Of a DNA stretch of 64,000 bases, positions 1 to 7,638 are shown in pieces. The stretch comes from Candidatus Zixiibacteriota bacterium (GTDB taxonomy: Bacteria; RBG-13-66-14; B26-G2; WVWN01), in NCBI GenBank assembly GCA_030613505.1, contig JAUWLW010000001.1, positions 62,001 through 126,000 on the forward strand, written 5' to 3'. The notes under the pieces are model-generated. The model ran no database searches and was not told where the DNA came from. It saw nothing but the letters and a program-made list of their open reading frames with translations. Made by a program: the position numbers and the translations under genes. Within the stretch, counting starts at the first letter, position 1; each line of letters starts with the position of its first letter.

Positions 1-147
1 CGGCGGATACACCAACCTGACGCCGGCGAGCTCCAACCGCGCCAGGCCTTCCTCGAGAGCCGCGCGCCCTCCCGTTAAATCGAGCAGCGCGGCGAGCAAC
101 ATGTCGCCGCTCGCGCCGGCGTTCCCGTCTATGAAGAGAATTTTCAT
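1..147 (-). CDS. larC: Nickel-pincer cofactor biosynthesis protein LarC, N-terminal fragment cut by window edge
   Basis: Only about the first 49 residues are present; the gene runs off the left edge. The N-terminus has the family signature MKILFIDGNAGASGDMLLAA, close to the LarC opening with its conserved GxSGDM stretch. LarC is the CTP-dependent nickel insertase (cyclometallase) that completes the nickel-pincer nucleotide cofactor of lactate racemase and related enzymes. The ATG at 145-147 overlaps the larB stop codon as ATGA, so the two genes are translationally coupled. The larB-larC order matches known lar operons. The identification is strong for the fragment, but the rest of the protein cannot be checked. 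Confidence 0.85.
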   Translation of the reverse strand, partial: MKILFIDGNAGASGDMLLAALLDLTGGRAALEEGLARLELAGVRLVYPP

Positions 148-905
148 TTTTCGACCGCCCCGCGGCGGGCGACCAAGGCCGCGGCGTAGCCGGCGCCGAA
201 GCCGTTGTCGATGTTGACGACGACCACGCCGCCGGCGCAGGAGTTCAACATCGTCAGAAGAGGCGCGATGCCGCCGAAGCTCGCGCCGTAGCCGACGCTT
301 GTCGGGACCGCGACCACCGGGCCGCCCCCCAGCCCCGCGACTACGCTCGCCAGCGCCCCCTCCATCCCTGCCACGACGATTATGCAATCCGCTTTATAGA
401 TGGCGTCGAGCTTGTCCAGCAGGCGGTGGAGGCCGGCGACGCCGACGTCGTAGACGCGCTCGACGTGGCACCCTATCGTCTCCGCCACCACCGCGGCCTC
501 CTCCGCCACCGGTATGTCCGCCGTCCCCGCCGAGAGGACGAGCACCCGGCCGCGCGGCTCCGACGCGGTTTCGCCCGGCACGACGACGACGCGGGCTTCC
601 TCGTGGTAGCGAGCGCCGGGGCACTCCTCGCGTATGGCCTCGCAGATCTCGCGCGTCGCCCTCGTGGCCAGGACGGCGGCACCCGTTTCGGCGATGCGGG
701 CGGCGATGGCCGCGGCCTGCGCCGGCTTCTTCCCCTGGCAGAAGATGACTTCCGGGAAGCCGGCGCGAAGCGCCCGGTGGGTGTCGACGCGGGCGAAGCC
801 CAGGTTGGCGTAAGGCAGGTGCTTCAAGCGCTCGACGGCGTCGTCTACGCTCAGCTCGCCGGCCGCGACGGCGCGCAGCAGCTCCTCTATCTTATTACGG
901 TCCAT
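144..905 (-). CDS. larB: Nickel-pincer cofactor biosynthesis protein LarB
   Basis: This 253-residue protein has the LarB architecture: a short helical N-terminus (about 1-45) followed by a PurE/AIRC-like domain. LarB carboxylates and hydrolyses nicotinic acid adenine dinucleotide, the first step of nickel-pincer nucleotide synthesis. Recognisable blocks are the VLSAGTADIPVAEEA segment, the VYDVGVAGLHRLL segment, the VVAGMEGALASVVAG segment and the C-terminal VPTSVGYGASFGGIAPLL block. Length matches the family. The start overlaps the 3' end of the upstream dus gene by 11 bases and the stop overlaps larC, indicating one operon. LarE is encoded about 25 kb away at 25268-26101; LarA, the usual client, is not in the window. 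Confidence 0.93.
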   Translation of the reverse strand: MDRNKIEELLRAVAAGELSVDDAVERLKHLPYANLGFARVDTHRALRAGFPEVIFCQGKKPAQAAAIAARIAETGAAVLATRATREICEAIREECPGARYHEEARVVVVPGETASEPRGRVLVLSAGTADIPVAEEAAVVAETIGCHVERVYDVGVAGLHRLLDKLDAIYKADCIIVVAGMEGALASVVAGLGGGPVVAVPTSVGYGASFGGIAPLLTMLNSCAGGVVVVNIDNGFGAGYAAALVARRGAVEK

Positions 906-1896
906 ACTCGGGCAACCTTTTAAACTCGTCCAGCACGCCGACGACGTCGTCGCAGCACGCTACGACGGCCGCGCGGGAGCACAGCGCTTTCCCGCCCGGC
1001 GCGCTCTTCAAGTATGCGAGCAGGTGCTTACGGAATTGCCGCGCCGCGCGCTCCTCGCCGTCCACCGACGCGGCCTTGTCGAAATGGAACAGGAACGCCT
1101 CCGCCAGCGCCGCCCGGGACGGCGGCGCCGGGGCCTCGCCTTCGGCCAAGTATTTTTCCACCTGGTCAATTAAATAAGGTTTCCCCACCGCGGCGCGGCC
1201 CACCATCACGCCGGCGGCGCCCGTATCCTCGAGCAGCTGCTCGGCGTCCTGCGGCGTCTCTACGCCGCCGTTGGCCCACAACGGCACGGCCGCCGCCGCG
1301 GCGATCTCTTTCACGGCGGCGCAATCCACGGGCCCGCGCAACCCTTGCTCGAGGGTCCGGCCGTGCACCGTCAAAGCCGCCACCCCTTCCTCGCACAGGA
1401 GCTTCGCCGCGGCCAGGGTGCTTTTACCCGCGTCGTCTCCCAACCTCATCTTGGCCGTGACCGGCACGGGAGAAGCGGCGACGACGGCTCGAGCTACCTT
1501 CCGGAGGTTGACGGCGTCGCCGAGTAGGGCCGCGCCGGCCTGTTGCTTGCGGATCTTGGGGGCGGGGCAGCCCAGGTTGACGTCGACGATGGGAAAGCCG
1601 GCACCCGCGGCGATCTTGGCGGCCTCGGCCATAGCGGCGGGGCGCGAGCCGAATATCTGCGCCGCGACCACCGACGCGTCGTCGTCGCCGGTGGCCAGGA
1701 GGCGCGTCGTCTTCTCGTTGCGGCGGATAAGGCCCTCGGCCGAGATGAGCGGCGTTACCGCGAACGCGCAACCGAAGCGCGCAACGGCGGCGCGGAACGG
1801 GTACTCGGTATAGCCGGCCAGCGGCGCCAACGCCGCCCGCCCGGGCACCTCGACGGTCCCCACCTTTATCGTCGCCGGTCCTAAAGGTTCCGTCAT
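895..1896 (-). CDS. dus: tRNA-dihydrouridine synthase (DusB-like)
   Basis: The predicted 333-residue flavoenzyme reduces specific uridines in tRNA to dihydrouridine with NADPH. Visible family features are the N-terminal LAPLAGYTEYPFR block that binds FMN, the VDVNLGCPAPKI motif with the catalytic cysteine, the TAKMRLG strand, the LTVHGRTLEQG motif and the WANGGVETPQDA and GVMVGRAAVGKPYL phosphate-binding motifs near the C-terminus. I chose the ATG at 1894-1896 because the longer open frame upstream is arginine-rich, antisense-like sequence overlapping the HEPN gene. It lies between the HEPN gene (2 bases away) and larB (11-base overlap) and is probably co-transcribed with both. The exact Dus subfamily cannot be fixed by eye. 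Confidence 0.93.
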   Translation of the reverse strand: MTEPLGPATIKVGTVEVPGRAALAPLAGYTEYPFRAAVARFGCAFAVTPLISAEGLIRRNEKTTRLLATGDDDASVVAAQIFGSRPAAMAEAAKIAAGAGFPIVDVNLGCPAPKIRKQQAGAALLGDAVNLRKVARAVVAASPVPVTAKMRLGDDAGKSTLAAAKLLCEEGVAALTVHGRTLEQGLRGPVDCAAVKEIAAAAAVPLWANGGVETPQDAEQLLEDTGAAGVMVGRAAVGKPYLIDQVEKYLAEGEAPAPPSRAALAEAFLFHFDKAASVDGEERAARQFRKHLLAYLKSAPGGKALCSRAAVVACCDDVVGVLDEFKRLPEYGP

Positions 1897-1898
1897 CG

Positions 1899-2309
1899 CT
1901 AACCTTCGCCGGGCGCGAGCTTGTTCACCAACTCCACGGCGTTGCGCGCCAGCTTCACCGCGACCTCCGCCTGCTCGGGCGTTACGGCGTACGCCGGGAC
2001 ATCCTCCGAGAAGCTGTCGGGGAAGCGCGGCGCTTTGTAGAAGTCGTCGAGTTTGCCGGCGCCGGAGACCGCCTCGAAGGCGTCGTCGCGAGCGCTGCAC
2101 TTGAGCACCAGCGACCGTATGGAGTGGCCTATTAACGAGGTCTCGTCGTGGTAGTAGAGGTACGCCTTGAGGACCCGCTCCGCGGCCTGGTGCGCCAGAA
2201 ACGTCGCCCACTCGTAGACGTCGTTTTGCCGCAGGACCTCGGCGGCGCTGAGGTCGCGCTGCCCTTGCTGCAGCCACCGGCGGAATATGTGCAATTTCTC
2301 GCTGTCCAT
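1899..2309 (-). CDS. HEPN domain protein
   Basis: This 136-residue all-helical protein looks like a HEPN domain. It has the typical opening RRWLQQGQRDLSAAEVL, then a central ATFLAHQAAERVLKAYL helix in which the lysine-rich end is typical, and a late helix EVAVKLARNAVELVNKL. HEPN proteins are often RNases or the toxin partner of a minimal nucleotidyltransferase (MNT) in toxin-antitoxin pairs. No MNT gene is adjacent; downstream is dus (2 bases) and upstream a radical SAM gene (13 bases). The arrangement suggests incorporation in a housekeeping operon rather than a free-standing module. A clear RX4-6H catalytic motif is not obvious, so nuclease activity is uncertain. Confidence 0.8.
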   Translation of the reverse strand: MDSEKLHIFRRWLQQGQRDLSAAEVLRQNDVYEWATFLAHQAAERVLKAYLYYHDETSLIGHSIRSLVLKCSARDDAFEAVSGAGKLDDFYKAPRFPDSFSEDVPAYAVTPEQAEVAVKLARNAVELVNKLAPGEG

Positions 2310-2322
2310 AGAACCTCGGCCT

Positions 2323-3819
2323 TCAGGCGCGACGAACGCGCCAGTCGCGTAATTTGACGTAAAACTTCGGCAGCCGCCGCCGCACGAAGAGCTTCGTCCC
2401 GTCGTAGAGCGAACGGCCCAACTTAGCGACAGCCACTAAAACCTTATGCGGCAGGAGACGCGATTTGTAGAACGCGTCGCTGGCGCGTGCGAGGCCCCGG
2501 CCGAGAGCGCCCAGCCGGCCCAATATCTGATAATACCGTATCGCCGGCACGAAGTACGCCTGGCAGAAGCGCACGTGCGCCACCGGGAACGCCGGCTGCT
2601 CGAGGTACGACTCGCTCTCGTAGTCGAACACCGGCGCCAGCAGCTCCTCCCGCTCGCACAGCTCGTGCAGCGCGGTGTGGGGATAGGGGTAGAAGACGGA
2701 GAGCACGATGCGGTTGGGCCGGACGCGCGCGTTCAACTTCACGGTGTCCAAAAAAAGCGCCTTGTCCTCGTGGGGCAGGCCGACCATGTTATAGGTGAGC
2801 GTCGCCAGGCCGACGTCCCGGCAGAGACGGTGCGCCTCCTCCGTATCCTCGTTGCTTATCTGGCGGTTGAGGACCCGGCGCCGCAGCTCGTCGCTGCCGG
2901 ACTCCAGGCCGAAGTGGACGAGGTAGCAGCCGGCGTCGGCGAGCGCCTCCAAGACGTCCCTCGCGACCAGGTTATAGCGGTAGCGGCAGGTGAAGGGCAG
3001 GCCGACGCGCTCCTTATATAGCTCGATAAACTCAAAGAACCACTCGCGCTCGAGCGGGAGGATGTTGTCGGTTATGTTCAAATATTTGACGTTAGGGAAG
3101 GTGGCGCGGAGGTTCTCTATATATTCAATCGAGCGGGCCGGCGAGCGGAAGCGCGCGTAGTGCTTGCGGTCGGGGTACGCCTGCTTGAGCTGGTGGTTGC
3201 AGCAGTACGTGCACATATACGGGCAGCCGCGCGAGAGCATAACGGGGCCGGTGTCGATGGCGACGTCGTAGAGGATATCCTTGTCGTAGATGTCGTACGC
3301 CGGCAGCGGCAGCGCGTCGAGGTCCGCGATGAGGGGGCGCGTCGGGTTGCGGCGAACGTCGCCGTTCTCGCGGAACCAGAGGTTGTCGACGGCGCGCCAG
3401 TCGCGGCCCGCCTCCAGCGCCTCGCACAGCTCGAGCAGCGGGTACTCGCCCTCGCCGACGACGGCGACGTCGATTTCGGGCGACGCGGCCACCTCCTCCG
3501 GCGCGAGCGTGGCGTGGACGCCGCCGGCCACTACCGGCGCGTCGGCCGCCTCCTGCGCTATACCGGCCAGCCTCCTTATCTCGGGCCAGATGGTGGTGCG
3601 GCTCGAGAAGCCGACGACATCGGGCGCGGCCTCGCGTACCTTGGCCTCGAACTCGTCGCGGCCCGGGCGGGCGATAAGGTGGATTAGGTTGACGTCGTGG
3701 CCCGCCTCCTCCAGGGCCGCGGCCACGGCCGAGACCCCCTCGGCGTAGAAGCCGTAGTCGGCGGGCGCCGCGAGCGCCTTGGACGGCGCGTAGTCGGGAT
3801 ATACGAGCGCGACCTTCAC
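2323..3819 (-). CDS. Cobalamin-binding radical SAM protein
   Basis: This 498-residue protein has an N-terminal B12-binding Rossmann-like domain (about 1-135, opening MKVALVYPDYAPSK) followed by a radical SAM domain. The cluster motif CxxxCxxC is at residues 199-206, with cysteines at 199, 203 and 206. The later GLESGSDELRRRVLNRQIS block is typical of the BchE/P-methylase class. Such enzymes catalyse radical methylations or ring-forming reactions on diverse substrates; the substrate here is unknown. The C-terminal 80 residues are basic and fit no domain I recognise. It is the first gene of the apparent radical SAM-HEPN-dus-larB-larC run, with 13 bases to the HEPN gene. Confidence 0.9.
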   Translation of the reverse strand: MKVALVYPDYAPSKALAAPADYGFYAEGVSAVAAALEEAGHDVNLIHLIARPGRDEFEAKVREAAPDVVGFSSRTTIWPEIRRLAGIAQEAADAPVVAGGVHATLAPEEVAASPEIDVAVVGEGEYPLLELCEALEAGRDWRAVDNLWFRENGDVRRNPTRPLIADLDALPLPAYDIYDKDILYDVAIDTGPVMLSRGCPYMCTYCCNHQLKQAYPDRKHYARFRSPARSIEYIENLRATFPNVKYLNITDNILPLEREWFFEFIELYKERVGLPFTCRYRYNLVARDVLEALADAGCYLVHFGLESGSDELRRRVLNRQISNEDTEEAHRLCRDVGLATLTYNMVGLPHEDKALFLDTVKLNARVRPNRIVLSVFYPYPHTALHELCEREELLAPVFDYESESYLEQPAFPVAHVRFCQAYFVPAIRYYQILGRLGALGRGLARASDAFYKSRLLPHKVLVAVAKLGRSLYDGTKLFVRRRLPKFYVKLRDWRVRRA

Positions 3820-3852
3820 GCCGTAAAATTAACATAGACAGGGGATTTTGGC

Positions 3853-3879
3853 AAAAAGAAAAGCCGCCCGGGGAGCGGC
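3853..3879 (-). terminator. Rho-independent terminator of the 3928-4899 propeller gene
   Basis: On the minus strand the sequence forms a GCCGC/GCGGC stem around a TCCCCGG loop and is followed by TTTTCTTTTT. It lies about 50 bases after the propeller stop codon. Confidence 0.75.
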
Positions 3880-3893
3880 CTATGTGCGGGCGT

Positions 3894-3921
3894 GTAGGGG
3901 CGTAACGCCTTACGCCCCTAC
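3894..3921. repeat. Perfect 12-bp inverted repeat
   Basis: GTAGGGGCGTAA at 3894-3905 and TTACGCCCCTAC at 3910-3921 are exact reverse complements separated by four bases. A partial extra copy (GCGCCCCTAC) follows directly. It resembles a REP-type dispersed element, but no second full copy was noticed in the window. It sits between the propeller stop codon and its terminator. Confidence 0.7.
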
Positions 3922-3927
3922 GCGCCC

Positions 3928-4899
3928 CTACCGGAACAACGCCTTGATCCGCCCCACCGACGAGGGTACGACCGCGGCTGGCGACCACCGGAAGTACTGG
4001 ATGCGGTGGTTATAAGAATCGGCAACGTGGACGCGGGTACCGTTCGCCAAAGGCGCTACGCCGAGCGGCCTGTTGAATTGCCCGTTGCCGCTGCCGGATG
4101 ACCCCCACTTGCCGAGGAAAGAGCCGCTCGAGGTAAAGTATTGGATGCGGGAATTACCGCTATCCGTTATAAAAATTATACCATCAGTCGTAACGCCCAC
4201 GCCCCCGGAGTTCCGGAATTGGCCGTCGCCTGTCCCGTACGAGCCCCAAACGCCGAGAAAACTACCGCTCGAGGTGAAATATTGGACGCGGTCGTTGTTC
4301 CGGTCGGCGACGTATACTCGCGAGTTAGTCGATAGAAAAGCGACGCCTCTGGGTTCGTCGAATTGGCCGTTGCCGGTACCGTACGACCCCCACTTGCCGA
4401 GGAACGAGCCGCTCGAGGTGAAGTACTGGACGCGGTTATTGTACCATTCGGTGACGTAAACGTTGCCGTTGGGGGTAAAGGCGATACTGGTAGGTTGGTT
4501 GAACTCGCCGTTGCCCGTCCCGAGCTTACCCCATTTGCCGAGAAACGACCCCGTCGCCGTGAAGTACTGGACGCGGTCGTTTTGGGTATCCGCGACGTAC
4601 ACGTTGCCGTTGGGAGCTACTACTACGCCCTCGGGATGGCTGAAATTTCCGTTACCGGTACCGTACGACCCCCAACTCCCCCGAAAATGACCGTTCCACG
4701 TGAAGTACTGGACGCGATGGTTATATTTATCGGCGACATAGAGGTTACCATTCGCCGCTAAGGCAATTCCAATAGGCCAATTGAATTGGCCCAACTGGGA
4801 CCCGCGCGAGCCCCACTTCCCCTCGTAGACGTAGTCAGCCAACGCCGGAATCGCCGCGATGGCCAGTACGACGACCCCTAAAAACACGTTCCGTTTCAT
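3928..4899 (-). CDS. Secreted NHL-repeat six-bladed beta-propeller protein
   Basis: This 323-residue protein has a signal peptide (MKRNVFLGVVVLAIAAIPALA) followed by six NHL-type repeats of about 47 residues. Each carries a core such as NGNLYVADKYNHRVQYF, then a GSFLGKWGSYGTGNGQF linker. NHL propellers bind proteins, RNA or glycans; the ligand here is unknown. The last residues, VVPSSVGRIKALFR, form a C-terminal tag shared with the neighbour at 4964-5701, suggesting a sorting or anchoring signal rather than part of the propeller. The repeats are highly alike at DNA level, implying recent blade amplification. It is followed by a minus-strand terminator at 3853-3879. Confidence 0.9.
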   Translation of the reverse strand: MKRNVFLGVVVLAIAAIPALADYVYEGKWGSRGSQLGQFNWPIGIALAANGNLYVADKYNHRVQYFTWNGHFRGSWGSYGTGNGNFSHPEGVVVAPNGNVYVADTQNDRVQYFTATGSFLGKWGKLGTGNGEFNQPTSIAFTPNGNVYVTEWYNNRVQYFTSSGSFLGKWGSYGTGNGQFDEPRGVAFLSTNSRVYVADRNNDRVQYFTSSGSFLGVWGSYGTGDGQFRNSGGVGVTTDGIIFITDSGNSRIQYFTSSGSFLGKWGSSGSGNGQFNRPLGVAPLANGTRVHVADSYNHRIQYFRWSPAAVVPSSVGRIKALFR

Positions 4900-4922
4900 C
4901 TCGGCTCCTCTACATTCAATAC

Positions 4923-4947
4923 GAAACCGCCCTCGCGGGCGGCTTCG
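4923..4947 (-). terminator. Intergenic hairpin between two propeller genes
   Basis: Read on the minus strand, GAAGCCGCC and GGCGGTTTC pair around a short loop downstream of the gene ending at 4964. The T tract is poor, so this may be a weak terminator or an RNA-processing or stabilising hairpin. Confidence 0.45.
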
Positions 4948-4963
4948 TTACAGTTATCCGGCT

Positions 4964-5701
4964 TTACTCAAACAACGCTTTCACCCGGCCCAACGACGCC
5001 GGCACGACCGCTACCGTTTTGTTGTATAAGTAAATACGGTCCGTCGCGTCGTCTACGACGTAAAGCGTAACGACGTAATCGTTATCCGTCGTCGACTCCT
5101 CGTCGGCCCCCACGGGCGTTTCTATTCCCGTAATAACGGGGACGCCGTTCTCGTATATGGTGTGCGTCGCCGCGTCCGCGATCAACGTCGTCTGGTAACC
5201 GCAACAGGCCGTGGGCCGCGAGCCGGGGGCCTTAAACGTGCTTACCAACGACCCTGTTGTTTCGTCGACGACGGCTATTATGTTACGGTCCGGAATTGCT
5301 ATATAAAGGTCGGAAGGGAACCACCTCAAGTTCATATCGGCCGGGCCGTCTATCGGGCACCGAAAAGAGCTAACTACCGAACCGTACGTGGTAACCTCGT
5401 AAATCCACGACGTCCAGTTATTGGAAATGTATGAGTTACCCACAAACCCGGCGATACCCCACGTCCCGGCGCCCCCGGGCGCTGGGAAACTGGATACGAT
5501 AGAGCCCGTTCTTAGGCGGAAGTGGTATATATATGGTATGCTACCCGCGTCAACGATATACCCGGAGAATGGGCTGGAAACGCGGTACCCGCGCGGATTG
5601 GGTACCGGCACCGGGTACGAGCCAACCAAATGCCACGTATACGCCATAGCGGCGTTGACGATAAAACCTACGCAACACGCCGCGGTTATGACCCTCTTCA
5701 T
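4964..5701 (-). CDS. Secreted beta-propeller-like protein with C-terminal tag
   Basis: This 245-residue protein starts with a signal peptide (MKRVITAACCVGFIVNAAMA) and continues as repeated beta-rich units of the form ...GSIVSSFPAPGGAG... and ...TTGSLVSTFKAPGSRP..., which resemble imperfect propeller blades. It ends in VVPASLGRVKALFE, matching the tag of the protein at 3928-4899. Its nearest relative in the window is the broken gene at 6854-7580, which shares the SYPxPxxNxRG start and the TTGSVVSSF repeats. A GGAGAG Shine-Dalgarno sequence lies inside the end of the preceding gene, five bases upstream. Function is unknown; a cell-surface role is inferred from signal peptide and tag. Confidence 0.8.
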   Translation of the reverse strand: MKRVITAACCVGFIVNAAMAYTWHLVGSYPVPVPNPRGYRVSSPFSGYIVDAGSIPYIYHFRLRTGSIVSSFPAPGGAGTWGIAGFVGNSYISNNWTSWIYEVTTYGSVVSSFRCPIDGPADMNLRWFPSDLYIAIPDRNIIAVVDETTGSLVSTFKAPGSRPTACCGYQTTLIADAATHTIYENGVPVITGIETPVGADEESTTDNDYVVTLYVVDDATDRIYLYNKTVAVVPASLGRVKALFE

Positions 5702-5706
5702 CGTAT

Positions 5707-6000
5707 CTACTGCTCTCCTACTACGACGTCGTCTTCGAGGGCCGGCTTGTAGTTGTGCTTAGTCGCCGTGAGCTTCCCGTCGTCGAAACCGATCCATATG
5801 TCTTTGAAGGTACACCTTCCGCCGTTGCCGGTCGTAGTCGTCAGATAGAACTTGGACTCCCACAGGCACACCTTCGCGCCTTCCACGTCGTTGTTCGCGG
5901 AATCCGTTACGTGGACTTCGACCTCCAACCCTATTGGCTCTACTTCCTCCCAGCCGTACGTCAACGACAACGAACCGGGGTCGTCGCTCCAAACCTCCAT
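5707..6000 (-). CDS. Ig-like/carboxypeptidase-regulatory-like domain protein, probably frameshifted from its signal peptide
   Basis: The 97-residue frame contains a compact beta-sandwich pattern: LEVEVHVTDSANNDVEGAKVCL, a GNGGRCTFKD turn and a TATKHNYKP strand. This resembles the Ig-like modules that follow C25 (gingipain-type) peptidases and carboxypeptidase-regulatory domains. The frame as annotated lacks a signal peptide. A perfect signal peptide with a strong Shine-Dalgarno starts at 6080 in a different frame and runs into this gene (5961-6080). A one-base change would join them, so this is probably the mature part of a frameshifted secreted protein, or a sequencing error. It is followed after five bases by the propeller gene ending at 4964. 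Confidence 0.65.
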   Translation of the reverse strand: MEVWSDDPGSLSLTYGWEEVEPIGLEVEVHVTDSANNDVEGAKVCLWESKFYLTTTTGNGGRCTFKDIWIGFDDGKLTATKHNYKPALEDDVVVGEQ

Positions 6001-6080
6001 CGTCGGGTCGCCGCCTCCCCCACGAAAAACGCGGCCCCGGCGAGCGCCAGTAGGCCGCAGTATAAAGCGAATTTATTCAT
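5961..6080 (-). pseudogene. Signal-peptide reading frame detached from the 5707-6000 protein
   Basis: The ATG at 6078-6080 follows AAGGAG with an eight-base spacing and encodes MNKFALYCGLLALAGAAFFV then GEAAT, a convincing signal peptide. The frame then runs out of phase with the Ig-like domain and stops at 5961. The signal-peptide DNA is nearly identical to 7500-7570 in the broken propeller gene, so these two secreted genes share a recently copied leader. Confidence 0.7.
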
Positions 6081-6128
6081 AACCCCATCTCCTTCTTATC
6101 ACATTATACCACCCCCGAAACTATTTTG

Positions 6129-6923
6129 CTATATCAAAATAACCCCTACCACCAACAACGCTATAAAAGGCGCCACCCCCGCGCCCACGGTCCCCGGATG
6201 GAAGTCCGGGCCGAAGCCGGAGGCGAAGAGGCCCTGGCCCTCCACCCCCAGCGAGATGAAGTTCCCGGCGACCATGCCGCCCACGCACGCGACGATTATT
6301 AATATGAGGCCGAGGGCGAAGGTCCACGGCCTACGCCCGGGCGCAACGTCCAGAACGTCCGGGTAGAGGAGGCCGAGCGCCCGCACGCGCTTGTCGAGCG
6401 CCTTCAGGAGCAGCGGCCCGAGGATCGCCGGATAAATAATGTTGTTGGCGACGATGACGTTGCCCAACGCCGCGAAGGGCGCGAGGCCGAGGAGGTCGCC
6501 GCCCCAGCCGATGAAGAGGCCGCAGGCCGCCGCGGCCAGGACCACCGTCGCCTCGACGAGCACCAGGCCCCGCCACGACGCGAGGTACTCCTTATCCGAG
6601 GCGCGGATGAGCCGATACGGGATGTACGCCAATAGGAAGTTGCCGCCCAGGCCGAAGATGCTGCCCCACCCCAGCGTGCCGAAGAAGTCGCCCAGCAGGT
6701 TGCCCAGCGCCGCGCCGACGGCCCCCGCCGGCCCGAACAAGAGCCCCGCGACGAGCGGTATGGCCGCGGCGGGCCGCATCTCCGTCAGGCCCGGGATGAG
6801 GACCAGCGGCTTGAAGGGGATGAGCAGCGCGGCGTAGAGGGCCGCGGTGGCCGCGGGAGGCGGGGGCGACGGCCTCGTGACCAAACCACTCGATGTAATA
6901 GATACAATTCGTCGCGGCGTCAA
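6129..6923 (-). CDS. QueT-like/ECF-type membrane transporter subunit, copy A with replaced N-terminus
   Basis: From about residue 25 onwards the protein matches the copy at 8654-9427 almost residue for residue, with roughly a dozen differences. The hydrophobic segments, GLTEMRPAAAIPLVAGLLFG and the GNLLGDFFGTLGWGSIFGLGGNF block are typical of QueT-like substrate-specific (S) components of energy-coupling-factor transporters, which bind small molecules such as vitamins or queuosine precursors. DNA similarity between copies stops abruptly at 6853. Upstream of that the frame reads antisense-unrelated residues (MTPRRIVSITSSGLVTRPSP), so the native start and first membrane residues are lost. It may be non-functional or use an internal start. 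Confidence 0.7.
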   Translation of the reverse strand: MTPRRIVSITSSGLVTRPSPPPPAATAALYAALLIPFKPLVLIPGLTEMRPAAAIPLVAGLLFGPAGAVGAALGNLLGDFFGTLGWGSIFGLGGNFLLAYIPYRLIRASDKEYLASWRGLVLVEATVVLAAAACGLFIGWGGDLLGLAPFAALGNVIVANNIIYPAILGPLLLKALDKRVRALGLLYPDVLDVAPGRRPWTFALGLILIIVACVGGMVAGNFISLGVEGQGLFASGFGPDFHPGTVGAGVAPFIALLVVGVILI

Positions 6924-7580
6924 CGACCATCACCCGTGCAAACGGCGGCGGCCCACCGGTTCGAATGCTTGCTTCAACCGCTACCGGCGAAGTTAAGTTC
7001 GCTGAGCCCCACTTTGAAAAATATACCTTGTGGGTCGACGGGTCGCCCAAAACCGCTTTACCTGGGCCACTAGCTTGGATTCCGGTTAAACGGTTTCCGG
7101 GCCCTTGGAAAGAACTTACCACGGAACCGGTCGTAGTAATTTCCAAGGCCAGGTTCTTTTCGGGGATAGCGACGTATTTATCGTAAATCCCCCCACTCAA
7201 GTCCGCCGGGTGGTCCCAGGGGCACCGGAAAGAGGCGATAACGGAACCCGTAGTCGTTAACCGGTAGATGTAGCTCGTATTGAAGTTGGAAACGACGAGG
7301 TCACCGCCCCCTTCCCGCCACTTCGTTAAACCCCAAGCGCCGGTCGGGACGGCCAAGGAGATATATTCCGAGGGCTTAGTCACGCTATATACGCGGGGGG
7401 GCGTGCCGTCGCAGAGTACCGAAAGGCCGTAAGGCGCGTTGAAAACCACGCCGCGGGCGTTCGACGCCGGCGCGGGATAAGAGCTTATGATTGACCACCC
7501 GGTTGCCGCCGCCTCCCCGACAAAAAACGCGGCCCCGGCGAGCGCCAGAAGGCCGCAAAATATGGCTAATTTTTTCCCGG
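6854..7580 (-). pseudogene. Doubly truncated secreted propeller gene
   Basis: An open frame from about 7611 to 6592 contains a propeller protein related to the gene at 4964-5701 (GWSIISSYPAPASNARG opening, TTGSVIASF and TTGSVVSSF units). Its upstream end has the signal peptide core AIFCGLLALAGAAFFVGEAA but no ATG, GTG or TTG start; similarity to the intact leader at 6080 ends near 7580. At the other end the C-terminal tag begins (EAVAPAS) and is cut at 6853, where the sequence switches to out-of-phase transporter copy A. The gene has therefore lost both ends, one at each neighbouring rearrangement. A GTG at 7447-7449 could give a 285-residue chimaera, but this is probably not functional. Confidence 0.7.
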
Positions 7581-7638
7581 GCCGACGTTTTTTTCGAAAG
7601 CGCCGTTTAATGCGTTAGTTATAGGATGGTGAATACGG

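Noticed and set aside
299-748. Arginine/proline-rich plus-strand open frames over minus-strand genes
   Set aside because: Typical GC-rich antisense shadows with no motifs or ribosome-binding sites.
895-2277. Longer dus frame starting near 2277
   Set aside because: The first 126 residues are arginine-rich antisense to the HEPN gene; the Dus family starts at 1896.
3894-3921. CRISPR-like repeat
   Set aside because: A single inverted repeat with no spacers or arrays.
4073-4459. Plus-strand frame within the NHL propeller
   Set aside because: Its repeats mirror the propeller's DNA repeats on the other strand.
6592-6853. Extension of the propeller frame into the transporter copy as one chimaeric protein
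   Set aside because: The sequence after 6853 is out-of-phase transporter DNA, so the product would be nonsense.
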